Shown: positions 1-6,196, counted from the stretch's first letter. The stretch: DNA of 6,209 nt from Bacteroidales bacterium (GCA_028684405.1 JAQUGA010000151.1:1-6209), one strand, 5' to 3'. The notes: a model not told the origin generated them from the letters alone. Program-made: numbers and translations.

Positions 1-863
1 ATACCATTCGCTTGGTGTCGGATATTCTCGAATCCAATGGATCGTCTTCGATGGCTACTGTTTGTGCAGGTACCTTGGCTCTTATGGACGCCGGAGTGAA
101 AATTAAAAAACCTGTTTCAGGAATTGCAATGGGTTTGATAACCAATTCAAAAACTGGAAAATATGCTGTGTTGAGCGATATCCTTGGAGATGAAGATCAT
201 CTAGGAGATATGGACTTTAAAGTAACTGGAACCAAAGACGGTATCACCGCTTGCCAGATGGATATTAAAGTGGATGGTTTGTCATTTGAAATACTTGAAA
301 GTGCTTTGAACCAAGCTCGTGAAGGTCGTTTGCATATTTTGGGCGAAATGATGAAAGTTATTTCTGAACCTCGTACCGATTATAAACCATTTGTTCCTCG
401 TATTGTACAAACTCAAATTCCTAGAGAATTTATAGGTGCTATGATTGGACCTGGTGGAAAACATATTCAAGAATTGCAACGCGAAACAGGTACCACCATT
501 TCGATAGAAGAAGTAGGCGAATTTGGTATTATCGACGTGATGGCAAACAGCAAAGAAGCAATGGATACTGTTTTGAATCGCATCAAAAGTATCGTGGCTA
601 TTGTAGAAGTTGGCGAAGTGTATGAAGGGAAAGTAAAAACATTGCAACCCTACGGAGCTTTTGTCGAAATTTTACCTGGAAAAGAGGGCTTGCTTCATAT
701 CTCAGAAGTGTCGTGGAAACGAATCGAAGATATTTCAACCGTGCTAAAAGTAGGAGATATTATCAAAGTCAAATTATTAGATGTAGATAAAAAAACTGGA
801 AAATATAAACTTTCGCACAAGGTTTTAATTCCAAGACCTGAAAAAGACAACGAACAGAAATAA
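1..863 (+). CDS. pnp: Polynucleotide phosphorylase (PNPase), C-terminal part, 5' end outside window
   Basis: PNPase is a trimeric phosphorolytic 3'-5' exoribonuclease that degrades mRNA in the cytoplasm. The gene enters the window already open: the frame is continuous from base 3 (reading TIRLVSDI), so the TTG at base 12 is not a start. Seen here are the end of the second RNase PH-like core domain, with the phosphate-binding SNGSSS motif near bases 33-50. The GDEDHLGDMD motif follows, whose aspartates at about 189-191 and 207-209 match the metal-binding pair of E. coli PNPase (D486 and D492). Next comes a KH domain (about 417-600) with the GxxG loop GPGGK at about 447-461, then an S1 domain (about 609-815) with the typical YGAFVE and GLLHISE stretches. 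The tail after S1 is short and charged. About 287 of the roughly 710-750 residues usual for the family are present, with no defect. rpoD follows on the same strand, about 210 bases on. Confidence 0.97.
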   Translation, partial: TIRLVSDILESNGSSSMATVCAGTLALMDAGVKIKKPVSGIAMGLITNSKTGKYAVLSDILGDEDHLGDMDFKVTGTKDGITACQMDIKVDGLSFEILESALNQAREGRLHILGEMMKVISEPRTDYKPFVPRIVQTQIPREFIGAMIGPGGKHIQELQRETGTTISIEEVGEFGIIDVMANSKEAMDTVLNRIKSIVAIVEVGEVYEGKVKTLQPYGAFVEILPGKEGLLHISEVSWKRIEDISTVLKVGDIIKVKLLDVDKKTGKYKLSHKVLIPRPEKDNEQK

Positions 864-874
864 ATATAAAAACG

Positions 875-906
875 GTAACAAACAGGTAAAAAGGCTTGTT
901 TGTTGC
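875..906 (+). terminator. Possible terminator hairpin after pnp
   Basis: A 12-pair stem joins 875-886 (GTAACAAACAGG) to 895-906 (CTTGTTTGTTGC), with two G-U pairs and an 8-base loop. It starts 11 bases after the pnp stop codon. The run behind it is only weakly T-rich (tttgctta around 907), so it may be a transcript-end or mRNA-stabilising hairpin rather than an efficient intrinsic terminator. Its position fits the end of the pnp transcript. Confidence 0.45.
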
Positions 907-1000
907 TTTGCTTATCCCATTTCAATATGTAGCAAAGCTATAATGAATCAAGAAGACAAATAGTTTTAAATCTCTATCATAAGAGCATCTTTGTTGTAAC

Positions 1001-1008
1001 TAAATTTG
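1001..1008 (+). promoter_or_regulatory. Candidate Bacteroidota -7 element upstream of rpoD
   Basis: TAAATTTG matches the Bacteroidota -7 consensus TAnnTTTG and lies 64 bases before the rpoD start codon, in the gap after pnp. No TTG is seen at the expected 17-23 base spacing upstream, so only half of the promoter is supported. Transcription from here would give a leader of about 55-60 bases. Such an 8-mer also occurs by chance in AT-rich DNA, which limits confidence. Confidence 0.4.
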
Positions 1009-1072
1009 TGTTTTTTCGTATTATACAACAAGAATCAACTTTAATTCAATTAATTTATAATTTATATAAAAC

Positions 1073-1936
1073 ATGAGACAACTCAAAATTTCTAAACAGG
1101 TTACCAACCGTGAAACAGCTTCATTGGACAAATACTTGCAAGAGATTGGGAAAGTAGAATTGATTACTGCGGATGAAGAAGTTGAATTGGCACGCAGAAT
1201 CAAAGCTGGCGATCAAACAGCTCTTGAAAAACTAACGAAAGCCAATTTGCGTTTTGTGGTTTCGGTTTCCAAACAATACCAAAATCAAGGTTTAAGTTTG
1301 CCCGATTTAATTAATGAAGGGAATTTGGGGTTGATTAAAGCAGCTCAACGTTTTGATGAAACTCGAGGTTTCAAATTCATTTCGTACGCTGTTTGGTGGA
1401 TTCGTCAATCCATCTTGCAGGCTCTTGCCGAGCAATCACGTATTGTTCGTTTGCCATTGAATAAAATTGGTTCCATCAACAAAATCAACAAAGCATACGC
1501 TCATCTTGAACAAGAATTCGAAAGAGAGCCAAACGTAGAAGAAATTGCTGAATTGTTGGATATTTCTGAAACAGAAGTGAAGGAATCTTTGCGAAATTCG
1601 GGCAGACATGTCTCGATGGATGCACCATTGGTGCAAGATGAAGACAATAATATGTACGATGTTATTCGCAGTGAAGACGCAAATACACCCGAAACGGGTT
1701 TGATGTATGAATCGCTTCGCAAAGAAATCGAAAGAGCCATTTCTACTTTGCCGCAAAGAGAAGCAGATGTAATTAGATTTTACTTCGGACTGGAAGGCAA
1801 ACACCCAATGACCCTTGAAGAAATTGGCGAAAAATTTGATTTAACGCGCGAACGCGTGAGACAAATTAAAGAAAAAGCCATTCGAAGACTCAAGCATGTG
1901 TCCCGAAGCAAAATCTTAAAATCCTATCTTGGATAA
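1073..1936 (+). CDS. rpoD: Primary (housekeeping) RNA polymerase sigma factor, sigma-70 family, Bacteroidota type
   Basis: The protein (287 aa) directs RNA polymerase to most promoters. It starts MRQLKISKQVTNRETASLDKYL, the conserved opening of Bacteroidota primary sigma factors, and has no region 1.1, which is normal for this phylum. Region 1.2 covers about residues 15-48. Region 2 (about 52-125) contains LPDLINEGNLGL and the region 2.3-2.4 stretch FKFISYAVWWIRQSI. Region 3 covers about 128-205 and includes the RLPLNKIGSINK segment. Region 4 (about 218-275) ends in a helix-turn-helix, EEIGEKFDLTRERVRQIKEK, which reads the -33 element. The ATG at 1073 is chosen because the conserved N-terminus begins exactly there. 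No Shine-Dalgarno sequence is seen; the leader is A/T-rich. The acidic linker before region 4 (about 186-210) departs from the flavobacterial sequences I recall, while the last 40 residues agree closely. The gene is intact and is followed by a strong terminator. Confidence 0.97.
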   Translation: MRQLKISKQVTNRETASLDKYLQEIGKVELITADEEVELARRIKAGDQTALEKLTKANLRFVVSVSKQYQNQGLSLPDLINEGNLGLIKAAQRFDETRGFKFISYAVWWIRQSILQALAEQSRIVRLPLNKIGSINKINKAYAHLEQEFEREPNVEEIAELLDISETEVKESLRNSGRHVSMDAPLVQDEDNNMYDVIRSEDANTPETGLMYESLRKEIERAISTLPQREADVIRFYFGLEGKHPMTLEEIGEKFDLTRERVRQIKEKAIRRLKHVSRSKILKSYLG

Positions 1937-1941
1937 AATTG

Positions 1942-1969
1942 AAAGCGAATCGAAAGATTCGCTTTTTTT
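1942..1969 (+). terminator. Intrinsic terminator of rpoD
   Basis: A perfect 10-base stem, AAAGCGAATC (1942-1951) with GATTCGCTTT (1956-1965), closes a GAAA tetraloop and runs directly into seven T residues (1963-1969). It begins five bases after the rpoD stop codon. This is a standard Rho-independent terminator and ends the rpoD transcript before the next gene. Confidence 0.93.
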
Positions 1970-2306
1970 ATTCTCATTTTCCCTCTACACTTATGCTGAT
2001 TGAGTGGTTTTAACTTTTTCTAACATATGGATTTTCTTTGAAAATAAAGTTCCTTTTTTTTTGTATTATATGGTTTTATACCTGTTTTTAGTATTTTGAA
2101 GTTTATATCTAAACACTTTGTTTATCTGTGGTTTAACATGTGTTTTTGAAAACTCACATCGCTCTTTTTACGAGCTTAGGAAAGATGGATTTAAAGAAGT
2201 AAATCTTCATCAAATCTGTCTAAACAATCTTTGTCATTGTTAATGACTTTAACATTTTTTCAGCTCGTCATTCTTTATTTTTGTTTTTTTAAAATGAAAA
2301 AACGTG
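1970..2306. other. AT-rich intergenic region, no gene seen
   Basis: This stretch of about 340 bases between the rpoD terminator and the peptidase gene has no credible coding frame. It holds several T-runs and a few imperfect inverted repeats. One is a possible hairpin at 2188-2216 with 12-base arms (two mismatches) around a 5-base loop; another is GTCATT/AATGAC at 2233-2247. TATTTTTG at 2276-2283 matches the -7 consensus TAnnTTTG and lies 23 bases before the ATG at 2307, but no TTG is correctly spaced upstream. It may contain the peptidase promoter; nothing more specific can be supported. Confidence 0.5.
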
Positions 2307-3236
2307 ATGAAAAATTTTTTCTTATTACTACTCTTATTTCTTTTGTTTTTAAATTTGGGATATTCTCAAATTGTCAAAAAGCCTCTTGAATCGACTGTTT
2401 GTGAAAGCTTAAACGACAGCTTGGACTTAGCAAACATCCATCAATATTTTGTAGATTCATTGGGATATTACTTTTTTTCATCTTTAACAGATTCCTTGAT
2501 GCAAGAATCGGATGAAATCGAATTCGTTGGTTTTGAATTATACGACGAATGGGATTCTTTGCAAATTCACTATCCAAGATTTGATTTCAAAACAAAAACG
2601 GATACCAGCTATTTGCCATTGGCATCTGCCTCGGCACCCTATTTTCATCCGGTCAAAGGTGTAGTAACATCTAATTTTGGCTGGCGAAGAAGCCGTTTCC
2701 ATTATGGAATAGACTTGAATTTAAATACCGGCGACACCGTTTATAATGCTTTTAAAGGAGTGGTCAGGGTAACCAAAAGAAGTAAGTCTTATGGCAACGT
2801 TGTTGTTGTACGCCACGACAACGGCTTAGAGACTTTATACGCTCACCTTCATCAAATTCATGTTTCGAGTGGCGATACCATAAGCGAAGGGCAATGCATT
2901 GGTTTAGGAGGAAATACTGGACGCTCCCGAGGAAGTCACCTGCATTTTGAAATCCGATACCTAGGAGCTGCTATTTGTCCTCTAGAAATTATAAATTTCG
3001 ATGAATATAAATTGGTGTCCGATACTTTGGCAATCTCCAAAACCACCTTCGACTATTTAAATAAAATATCAAGTGCTCAAGCCGATTCTAAAAATGCTAA
3101 ATGGGTGGTTGTTCGCCGTGGTGACACGCTTTCTCATCTTGCATCTCGCCATCGTACTTCCGTTAGAAGCATTCAACAAATAAACAGAATGAAAGGAACG
3201 ATGATACGCGAAGGACAACGCTTGCGTGTTCGATAA
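2307..3236 (+). CDS. Secreted M23-family (LytM-like) peptidase with C-terminal LysM domain
   Basis: A predicted murein hydrolase or regulator of one, exported across the inner membrane and acting on peptidoglycan cross-links. I chose ATG at 2307 (309 aa) over the GTG immediately before it; the in-frame codon at 2295 is a stop. Residues 1-21 form a signal peptide with a long Leu/Phe core ending GYSQ. Residues about 22-110 are an acidic region with no recognised domain. The M23 domain spans about 114-232. HYGID (H132, D136) and HLHFE (H211, H213) supply the zinc ligands and a catalytic histidine, and H180 in YAHLH is the other catalytic histidine, so the enzyme looks active. Residues about 266-309 are one LysM domain (RRGDTLSHLASRH, then INRMKG and EGQRLRVR), which would bind glycan strands. 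Peptidases of this build are common in Bacteroidota. The true cleavage specificity cannot be read from sequence. A probable surface protein follows 89 bases on. Confidence 0.9.
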   Translation: MKNFFLLLLLFLLFLNLGYSQIVKKPLESTVCESLNDSLDLANIHQYFVDSLGYYFFSSLTDSLMQESDEIEFVGFELYDEWDSLQIHYPRFDFKTKTDTSYLPLASASAPYFHPVKGVVTSNFGWRRSRFHYGIDLNLNTGDTVYNAFKGVVRVTKRSKSYGNVVVVRHDNGLETLYAHLHQIHVSSGDTISEGQCIGLGGNTGRSRGSHLHFEIRYLGAAICPLEIINFDEYKLVSDTLAISKTTFDYLNKISSAQADSKNAKWVVVRRGDTLSHLASRHRTSVRSIQQINRMKGTMIREGQRLRVR

Positions 3237-3247
3237 AAAAATAAAAA

Positions 3248-3263
3248 TTGAAAATATTTTCAA
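3248..3263. repeat. 16-bp perfect palindrome between the peptidase and the next gene
   Basis: TTGAAAATATTTTCAA is perfectly self-complementary with no loop and starts 12 bases after the peptidase stop codon. It could be a binding site for a dimeric regulator or part of a weak transcript end. In DNA this AT-rich it may also be chance. No T-tract follows directly, so it is not called a terminator. Confidence 0.3.
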
Positions 3264-3272
3264 GAAAGTCAG

Positions 3273-3299
3273 TTTGGTAATCATTTTTTTTTAAATTTG
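3273..3299 (+). promoter_or_regulatory. Candidate promoter of the 3326 gene (TTTG and TAAATTTG)
   Basis: TAAATTTG at 3292-3299 matches the Bacteroidota -7 consensus and lies 26 bases before the ATG at 3326. A TTTG at 3273-3276 is a possible -33 element, but the 15-base spacer is shorter than the usual 17-23. If used, the leader would be only about 20 bases. This would allow the gene to be transcribed apart from the upstream peptidase. Confidence 0.45.
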
Positions 3300-3325
3300 T
3301 TTCAATACATTAGTCTTTAATACGT

Positions 3326-4072
3326 ATGAAAAAAGTTTTTTTTACTGTTACCTTGCTGTTACTATCCGTTTTGTTATGGTCCCAAGAGGATAATATCCCA
3401 ATAGATTCTTACAAAGAAAGATCACCTCGTTTTTTTCACAGTTTTGGAATGAGCATTTTTTCGGAGTATATTTCTGGAATTACCACTACCGTTCCTTTTT
3501 ATGATACATTATCATCACCAACACAAGTATATTCTCCTGAACGTTTTTCGGATTATTCCCTTCAATCTTTAAATGTTGCTTCTTTTACGTATGTTTTGAG
3601 ATATACACTTAAGTTTTTCGATATAGATCATAGTTTGTCCATCTCTTCTCCAATGACTTTGGGATTGTCCTATTTGCAAGCCAATGATGGGAGTGGAGCG
3701 TATGGAAGTTTCTCTGTGCCTCTGATGTTGCAATATCATTCGGGTGTAGCAGCTAGTTTCGATACCCAAAAATGGAAAGGATGGATGGTCGGTTTGGGAG
3801 CCGAATTGATGGTTTTTCCCGTTGTCTCTTCCGAACAATTTAAACCTAAATTGTCGCCCATTGCTGGAGAAGTAATTATGGGGAAACACAAATGGATACA
3901 AGGAGCCGCTGAAGTTTCATACAGATGGATAAGTACATATGATAAGTGTCAGGAAATCAATTTGAAAGTAGGCTGTGGTTTGCCCCAAAAATGGACTAAT
4001 TTCGAAGGCAATAAATCTTCAAATGTTCCATTCTCAGTGAAATTAGCGTATATCTTTTCGATAAATTATTAG
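3326..4072 (+). CDS. Exported protein of unknown function, probably outer-membrane or surface beta-rich
   Basis: I do not recognise this 248-aa protein as a named family. Residues 1-20 are a clear signal peptide (MKKVFFTVTLLLLSVLLWSQ), with likely cleavage before or after Q20 and no lipobox cysteine. The mature part is rich in alternating polar and hydrophobic/aromatic stretches and in Gly/Ser, for example GAYGSFSVPLMLQYHSG at about 124-140 and GWMVGLGAELMVF at about 152-164. It ends in an amphipathic strand with a terminal aromatic residue (VKLAYIFSINY). This pattern fits a small outer-membrane beta-barrel. Two cysteines (208 and 217) could pair. The start is fixed by the signal peptide. It follows an M23 peptidase by 89 bases and is followed by a terminator-like hairpin, so it may be a separate unit or the second gene of a pair. 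A role at the cell envelope is inferred only from export and neighbourhood. Confidence 0.8.
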   Translation: MKKVFFTVTLLLLSVLLWSQEDNIPIDSYKERSPRFFHSFGMSIFSEYISGITTTVPFYDTLSSPTQVYSPERFSDYSLQSLNVASFTYVLRYTLKFFDIDHSLSISSPMTLGLSYLQANDGSGAYGSFSVPLMLQYHSGVAASFDTQKWKGWMVGLGAELMVFPVVSSEQFKPKLSPIAGEVIMGKHKWIQGAAEVSYRWISTYDKCQEINLKVGCGLPQKWTNFEGNKSSNVPFSVKLAYIFSINY

Positions 4073-4128
4073 ATTTATTTTTATTGTTGTCAGATATAAA
4101 TCAGATTTTTTTGTTTAAAATACAGTAT

Positions 4129-4149
4129 AAAACCGATACGGTTTTTTTT
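4129..4149 (+). terminator. Probable intrinsic terminator after the 3326 gene
   Basis: AAAACCG (4129-4135) pairs with CGGTTTT (4139-4145) around a 3-base ATA loop, and an unbroken run of eight T residues occupies 4142-4149. The stem has only three G-C pairs and lies 56 bases after the stop codon, so efficiency is uncertain. The position and the T-run fit the end of the upstream transcript. Confidence 0.6.
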
Positions 4150-4197
4150 AATGAAAGATTCCTCATTCCTCTTCGTTTCATTCGGAAAGATGCACAG

Positions 4198-4390
4198 GGT
4201 CATTCCGAACTCGTTTCCAGTCATCCCGAACCGTCATCCGTGTCATCCGTCACCCTGAACTTGTTTCAGGGTCAGGATCTGTTTTGTTTCAGGATCGGAA
4301 TCTCTTGTTCCTGTAGTTTCAGACCCTGAACCGTCACCCCCGTCACCCTGAACTTGTTTCAGGGGTCATTCCGAACTTGTTTCGGAATCT
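4198..4390. repeat. Cluster of short REP-like palindromes with core GAACTTGTTTC
   Basis: Three intact hairpin units share the loop CTTGT and the core GAACTTGTTTC. The first is 4252-4272 (ACCCTGAA/TTCAGGGT arms), the second 4346-4364 (CCCTGAA/TTCAGGG) and the third 4368-4388 (ATTCCGAA/TTCGGAAT). A fourth, degenerate unit is at 4202-4220, with an intact left arm and a broken right arm. Between them lie half-units and direct repeats such as GTCATCCG at 4233-4240 and 4242-4249, and GTCACCCTGAAC twice. The arms differ between units, yet each pairs with its own partner. Similar CACCCTGAAC-type palindromes are, from general knowledge, spread through many Bacteroidota genomes between genes. No transposase is encoded here. 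The element type and the mechanism of spread are unknown. Confidence 0.85.
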
Positions 4391-4501
4391 GTCATTTTCC
4401 AAAAAAAATATTTTGCTTGTTTTTTATCTTGGTCCTTGAGCGGAATTGAAAACGCCCGAGCAAACATTCTCTATTGCCTGATAGCTGAAATTCAAAAACT
4501 T

Positions 4502-4544
4502 AGTGTCTGTTTCAAAATGTTAGTGGACATTATAGACAGACACT
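4502..4544. repeat. 9-bp inverted repeat around the 3' end of the pseudogene
   Basis: AGTGTCTGT (4502-4510) and ACAGACACT (4536-4544) are perfect inverted copies separated by 25 bases, and the minus-strand stop codon at 4530-4532 lies in the loop. On the minus strand the hairpin is followed by AAGTTTTTG, so it could be a weak terminator for the decayed gene. It could instead be a remnant boundary of an inserted sequence. The adjoining stretch 4391-4501 holds no recognisable gene. Confidence 0.4.
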
Positions 4545-4966
4545 TTTCAATTGGAAATCTTTAAAATTAAAACCAGGAGCCACTGCACAACTTACCAAAG
4601 AATAATCATCTTTTCCTGACAAGGATTCGCTTGCAAACCAAATCCCTGCTTTTACAACACCGCTTGGAAAAGTAGTTTCAGATCCTTCATTGCTTAATAA
4701 AATTTGAGTTTTTAGATTATTGTCATCAATGCATTCGATGGAAATTGGATTCCCAGAATGGAAAAACCAAAGTTCATCGGATTTTATTTTGTGAAATTTA
4801 GTTTTTACCCCGAAGGAATTAAAAACCAAATACTGGTCATGCAAGGTCTAATTCCTCTTCCATCTTTGCAACTGTGGTTTTCTGTTGATTCATAAAAACG
4901 TTTGTAATATCCTCCTTACGGATGGGATATCAATGCTAGTTTTTTAATCCAATATTGTGCATTCAT
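4530..4966 (-). pseudogene. Decayed DUF985 / cupin_5 family protein (nonsense codon plus frameshift)
   Basis: Read on the minus strand from the ATG at 4966, the frame gives MNAQYWIKKLALISHP, then TAA (4916-4918), then GGYYKRFYES and on to SIWFLIPSG. A glutamate codon is expected at the TAA, since the family has HPEGGYY, so this is probably a GAA-to-TAA change. After IPSG, at the four-C run 4808-4811, the coding frame shifts: restoring one base joins it to KTKFHKIKSDELWFFHSG and runs on to the stop at 4530. Repaired, the product would be about 145 aa, close to the family's usual length. It has the recognisable DUF985 landmarks HKIKSDELWFFH, the PSGVVKAGIWFA segment and CAVAPGFNFKDFQL. The family is a small cupin-like fold whose biochemical role is not well established. 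With two separate lesions the gene is probably dead, although the 104-residue C-terminal part is still open from an ATG at 4844. It is the only minus-strand gene in the window. Confidence 0.85.
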
Positions 4967-5145
4967 ATCATTGTAAGTTTCGAAAATTTAGCGAAATCGG
5001 TATAAATTTAAACTTGCTCATCAGTTTTTCATATCAGATTTATTGGAATGTTTTGATATTTCCAATGAGGTTTTATAATCCTAGATTCTATAGTCTTTGT
5101 TTTTGAAAAAAAACCACACGAAAGCTTTCAAAATAGATATCATTA
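4967..5145. other. Divergent intergenic region between the pseudogene and the dehydrogenase
   Basis: No coding frame is seen. The stretch holds a 7-base inverted repeat, ATTGGAA (5042-5048) with TTCCAAT (5060-5066). An 8-base pair, TTTTGAAA (5101-5108) with TTTCAAAA (5126-5133), overlaps the palindrome GAAAGCTTTC at 5120-5129. The last pair lies just upstream of the dehydrogenase promoter, where an operator could be, but there is no further support. No clear minus-strand promoter for the pseudogene is visible. Confidence 0.4.
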
Positions 5146-5179
5146 TTTGGTGGTTTGATGAAAAAACATTGTATATTTG
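5146..5179 (+). promoter_or_regulatory. Bacteroidota-type promoter of the threonine dehydrogenase gene
   Basis: A TTTG at 5146-5149 is followed after 22 bases by TATATTTG at 5172-5179 and then by C. This fits the flavobacterial promoter pattern TTG, 17-23 bases, TAnnTTTG. A second TTTG at 5153-5156 is too close. Transcription would start a few bases after 5180 and give a leader of about 45-50 bases ending in an A-rich tract before ATG 5234. It is the best promoter match in the window. Confidence 0.7.
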
Positions 5180-5233
5180 CACAACTTGTTATTAACCTTT
5201 TTACAAACAGCTAAAGTCTAAAAAAAAACGTTT

Positions 5234-6196
5234 ATGAAGAATATTTTGGTTATTGGCTCTGTAGGTCAGATTGGCTCTGAACTTACCCTTGAATTACGTA
5301 AAAGATATGGCAACAGTAATGTGGTTGCTGGTTTTCGCTCGACGAAGCCAACTGGCGAATTGCTCGAATCGGGTCCCTCAGAAGTAGTTGATGCTACCAA
5401 TGCTCAACTTATTACTGATGTAGTAAAAAAATACAAAATAGACACCATTTACAACTTGGCTGCAATTCTTTCAGCAGTGGGTGAAAGTAAACCACAAGTG
5501 GCTTGGAATATTGGTATTGGCGGCTTAATGAATTGTCTTGAAGTGGCTCGAGAATTTGGTTGTGCCGTTTTTACTCCTAGTTCTATTGGTGCTTTTGGAG
5601 GCGGAACACCGCTTGACAATACTCCTCAGGATACCATTATGCGTCCACAAACCATGTATGGAGTTTCAAAAGTAGCAGGCGAATTGCTTAGCGATTATTA
5701 CTTCAAACGTTTTGGAGTTGACACCCGTTCGGTACGTTATCCAGGAATTATCTCAAATGCTACCTTGCCAGGTGGTGGAACAACCGATTATGCCGTTGAA
5801 ATTTTCTACTCTGCCATAAAAGAAGGCAAATATACTTGCCCACTCGGAGCTGGTACTTTTCTCGACATGATGTATATGCCCGATGCGATAAATGCAGCCA
5901 TCGATTTGATGGAAGCGGATGCCAACAAGTTAATACATCGCAACTCATTTAATGTTACGGCAATGAGTTTTGACCCCGAAATTATTTCGGCTGAAATAAA
6001 AAAACATTTACCCAATTTTAAAATGGATTACGATGTTGAACCGGTAAAACAAAGCATTGCAAACTCATGGCCCAACAGTATGGACGACAGTGCTGCCCGC
6101 CAAGAATGGGGATGGAAACCTGAGTGGAACCTTCAAACAATGACAAAAGACATGCTAAAGGTGATTGCCGATAAACATGCTAAAGGATTAATATAA
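5234..6196 (+). CDS. L-threonine 3-dehydrogenase, short-chain dehydrogenase (SDR) type
   Basis: This enzyme oxidises L-threonine to 2-amino-3-ketobutyrate with NAD+ in the cytoplasm. That product is normally split by a CoA ligase (Kbl) to glycine and acetyl-CoA; no kbl lies in the window. The 320-aa protein is an extended SDR. Residues 4-14 carry the NAD-binding GSVGQIG (G8, G11, G14). The catalytic set is Ser116 or Ser117 in TPSSIGAFG, with Y142 and K146 in MYGVSK. RYPGIIS (168-174), PGGGTTDYAVEIFY (179-192) and MMYMPDAI (212-219) closely match SDR-type threonine dehydrogenases known from flavobacteria, as does the SWPNSMDDS segment near 278-286. This separates it from the generic UDP-sugar epimerases it resembles in fold. 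It is unrelated to the zinc-dependent E. coli Tdh. The ATG at 5234 places the glycine motif at the proper distance from the N-terminus. The gene is intact, has its own promoter and shows no partner in the window. Confidence 0.9.
   Translation: MKNILVIGSVGQIGSELTLELRKRYGNSNVVAGFRSTKPTGELLESGPSEVVDATNAQLITDVVKKYKIDTIYNLAAILSAVGESKPQVAWNIGIGGLMNCLEVAREFGCAVFTPSSIGAFGGGTPLDNTPQDTIMRPQTMYGVSKVAGELLSDYYFKRFGVDTRSVRYPGIISNATLPGGGTTDYAVEIFYSAIKEGKYTCPLGAGTFLDMMYMPDAINAAIDLMEADANKLIHRNSFNVTAMSFDPEIISAEIKKHLPNFKMDYDVEPVKQSIANSWPNSMDDSAARQEWGWKPEWNLQTMTKDMLKVIADKHAKGLI

Noticed and set aside
282..647. Long minus-strand frame inside pnp
   Set aside because: It lies antisense to the strongly conserved KH region of pnp and has a low-complexity Phe/His-rich product typical of antisense shadow frames.
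1436..1804. Minus-strand frames inside rpoD
   Set aside because: They are antisense to a fully conserved sigma factor; the composition (Phe, Cys, Ser-rich) and lack of any domain mark them as shadows.
2188..2216. Possible structured RNA or riboswitch upstream of the peptidase gene
   Set aside because: Only one imperfect hairpin with two mismatches is seen, in very AT-rich DNA, with no conserved riboswitch core or terminator/anti-terminator arrangement.
4084..4329. Plus-strand open frame of 81 codons
   Set aside because: Its second half (HSELVSSHPEP, VTLNLFQG) is a translation of the palindrome cluster, and the first half covers the terminator. There is no domain, and the start is a TTG inside AT-rich spacer. 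It is a spurious frame of a kind often mis-annotated over such repeats.
4366..4467. Minus-strand open frame of 33 codons beginning MFARAFSIPLKDQ
   Set aside because: It is short, ends inside a palindrome unit and matches no family I recognise. It could be a gene remnant, but the sequence gives no way to show it.
4391..4529. Possible insertion-sequence remnant between the repeats and the pseudogene
   Set aside because: No transposase fragment, terminal repeat pair or target-site duplication could be identified; the 9-base inverted repeat alone is not enough.
5234..6196. Annotation as a UDP-glucose 4-epimerase or generic sugar-nucleotide epimerase
   Set aside because: The fold and the GxxGxxG and YxxxK motifs are shared, but the PGGGTTDYAVEIFY and SWPNSMDDS segments are those of SDR-type threonine dehydrogenases.
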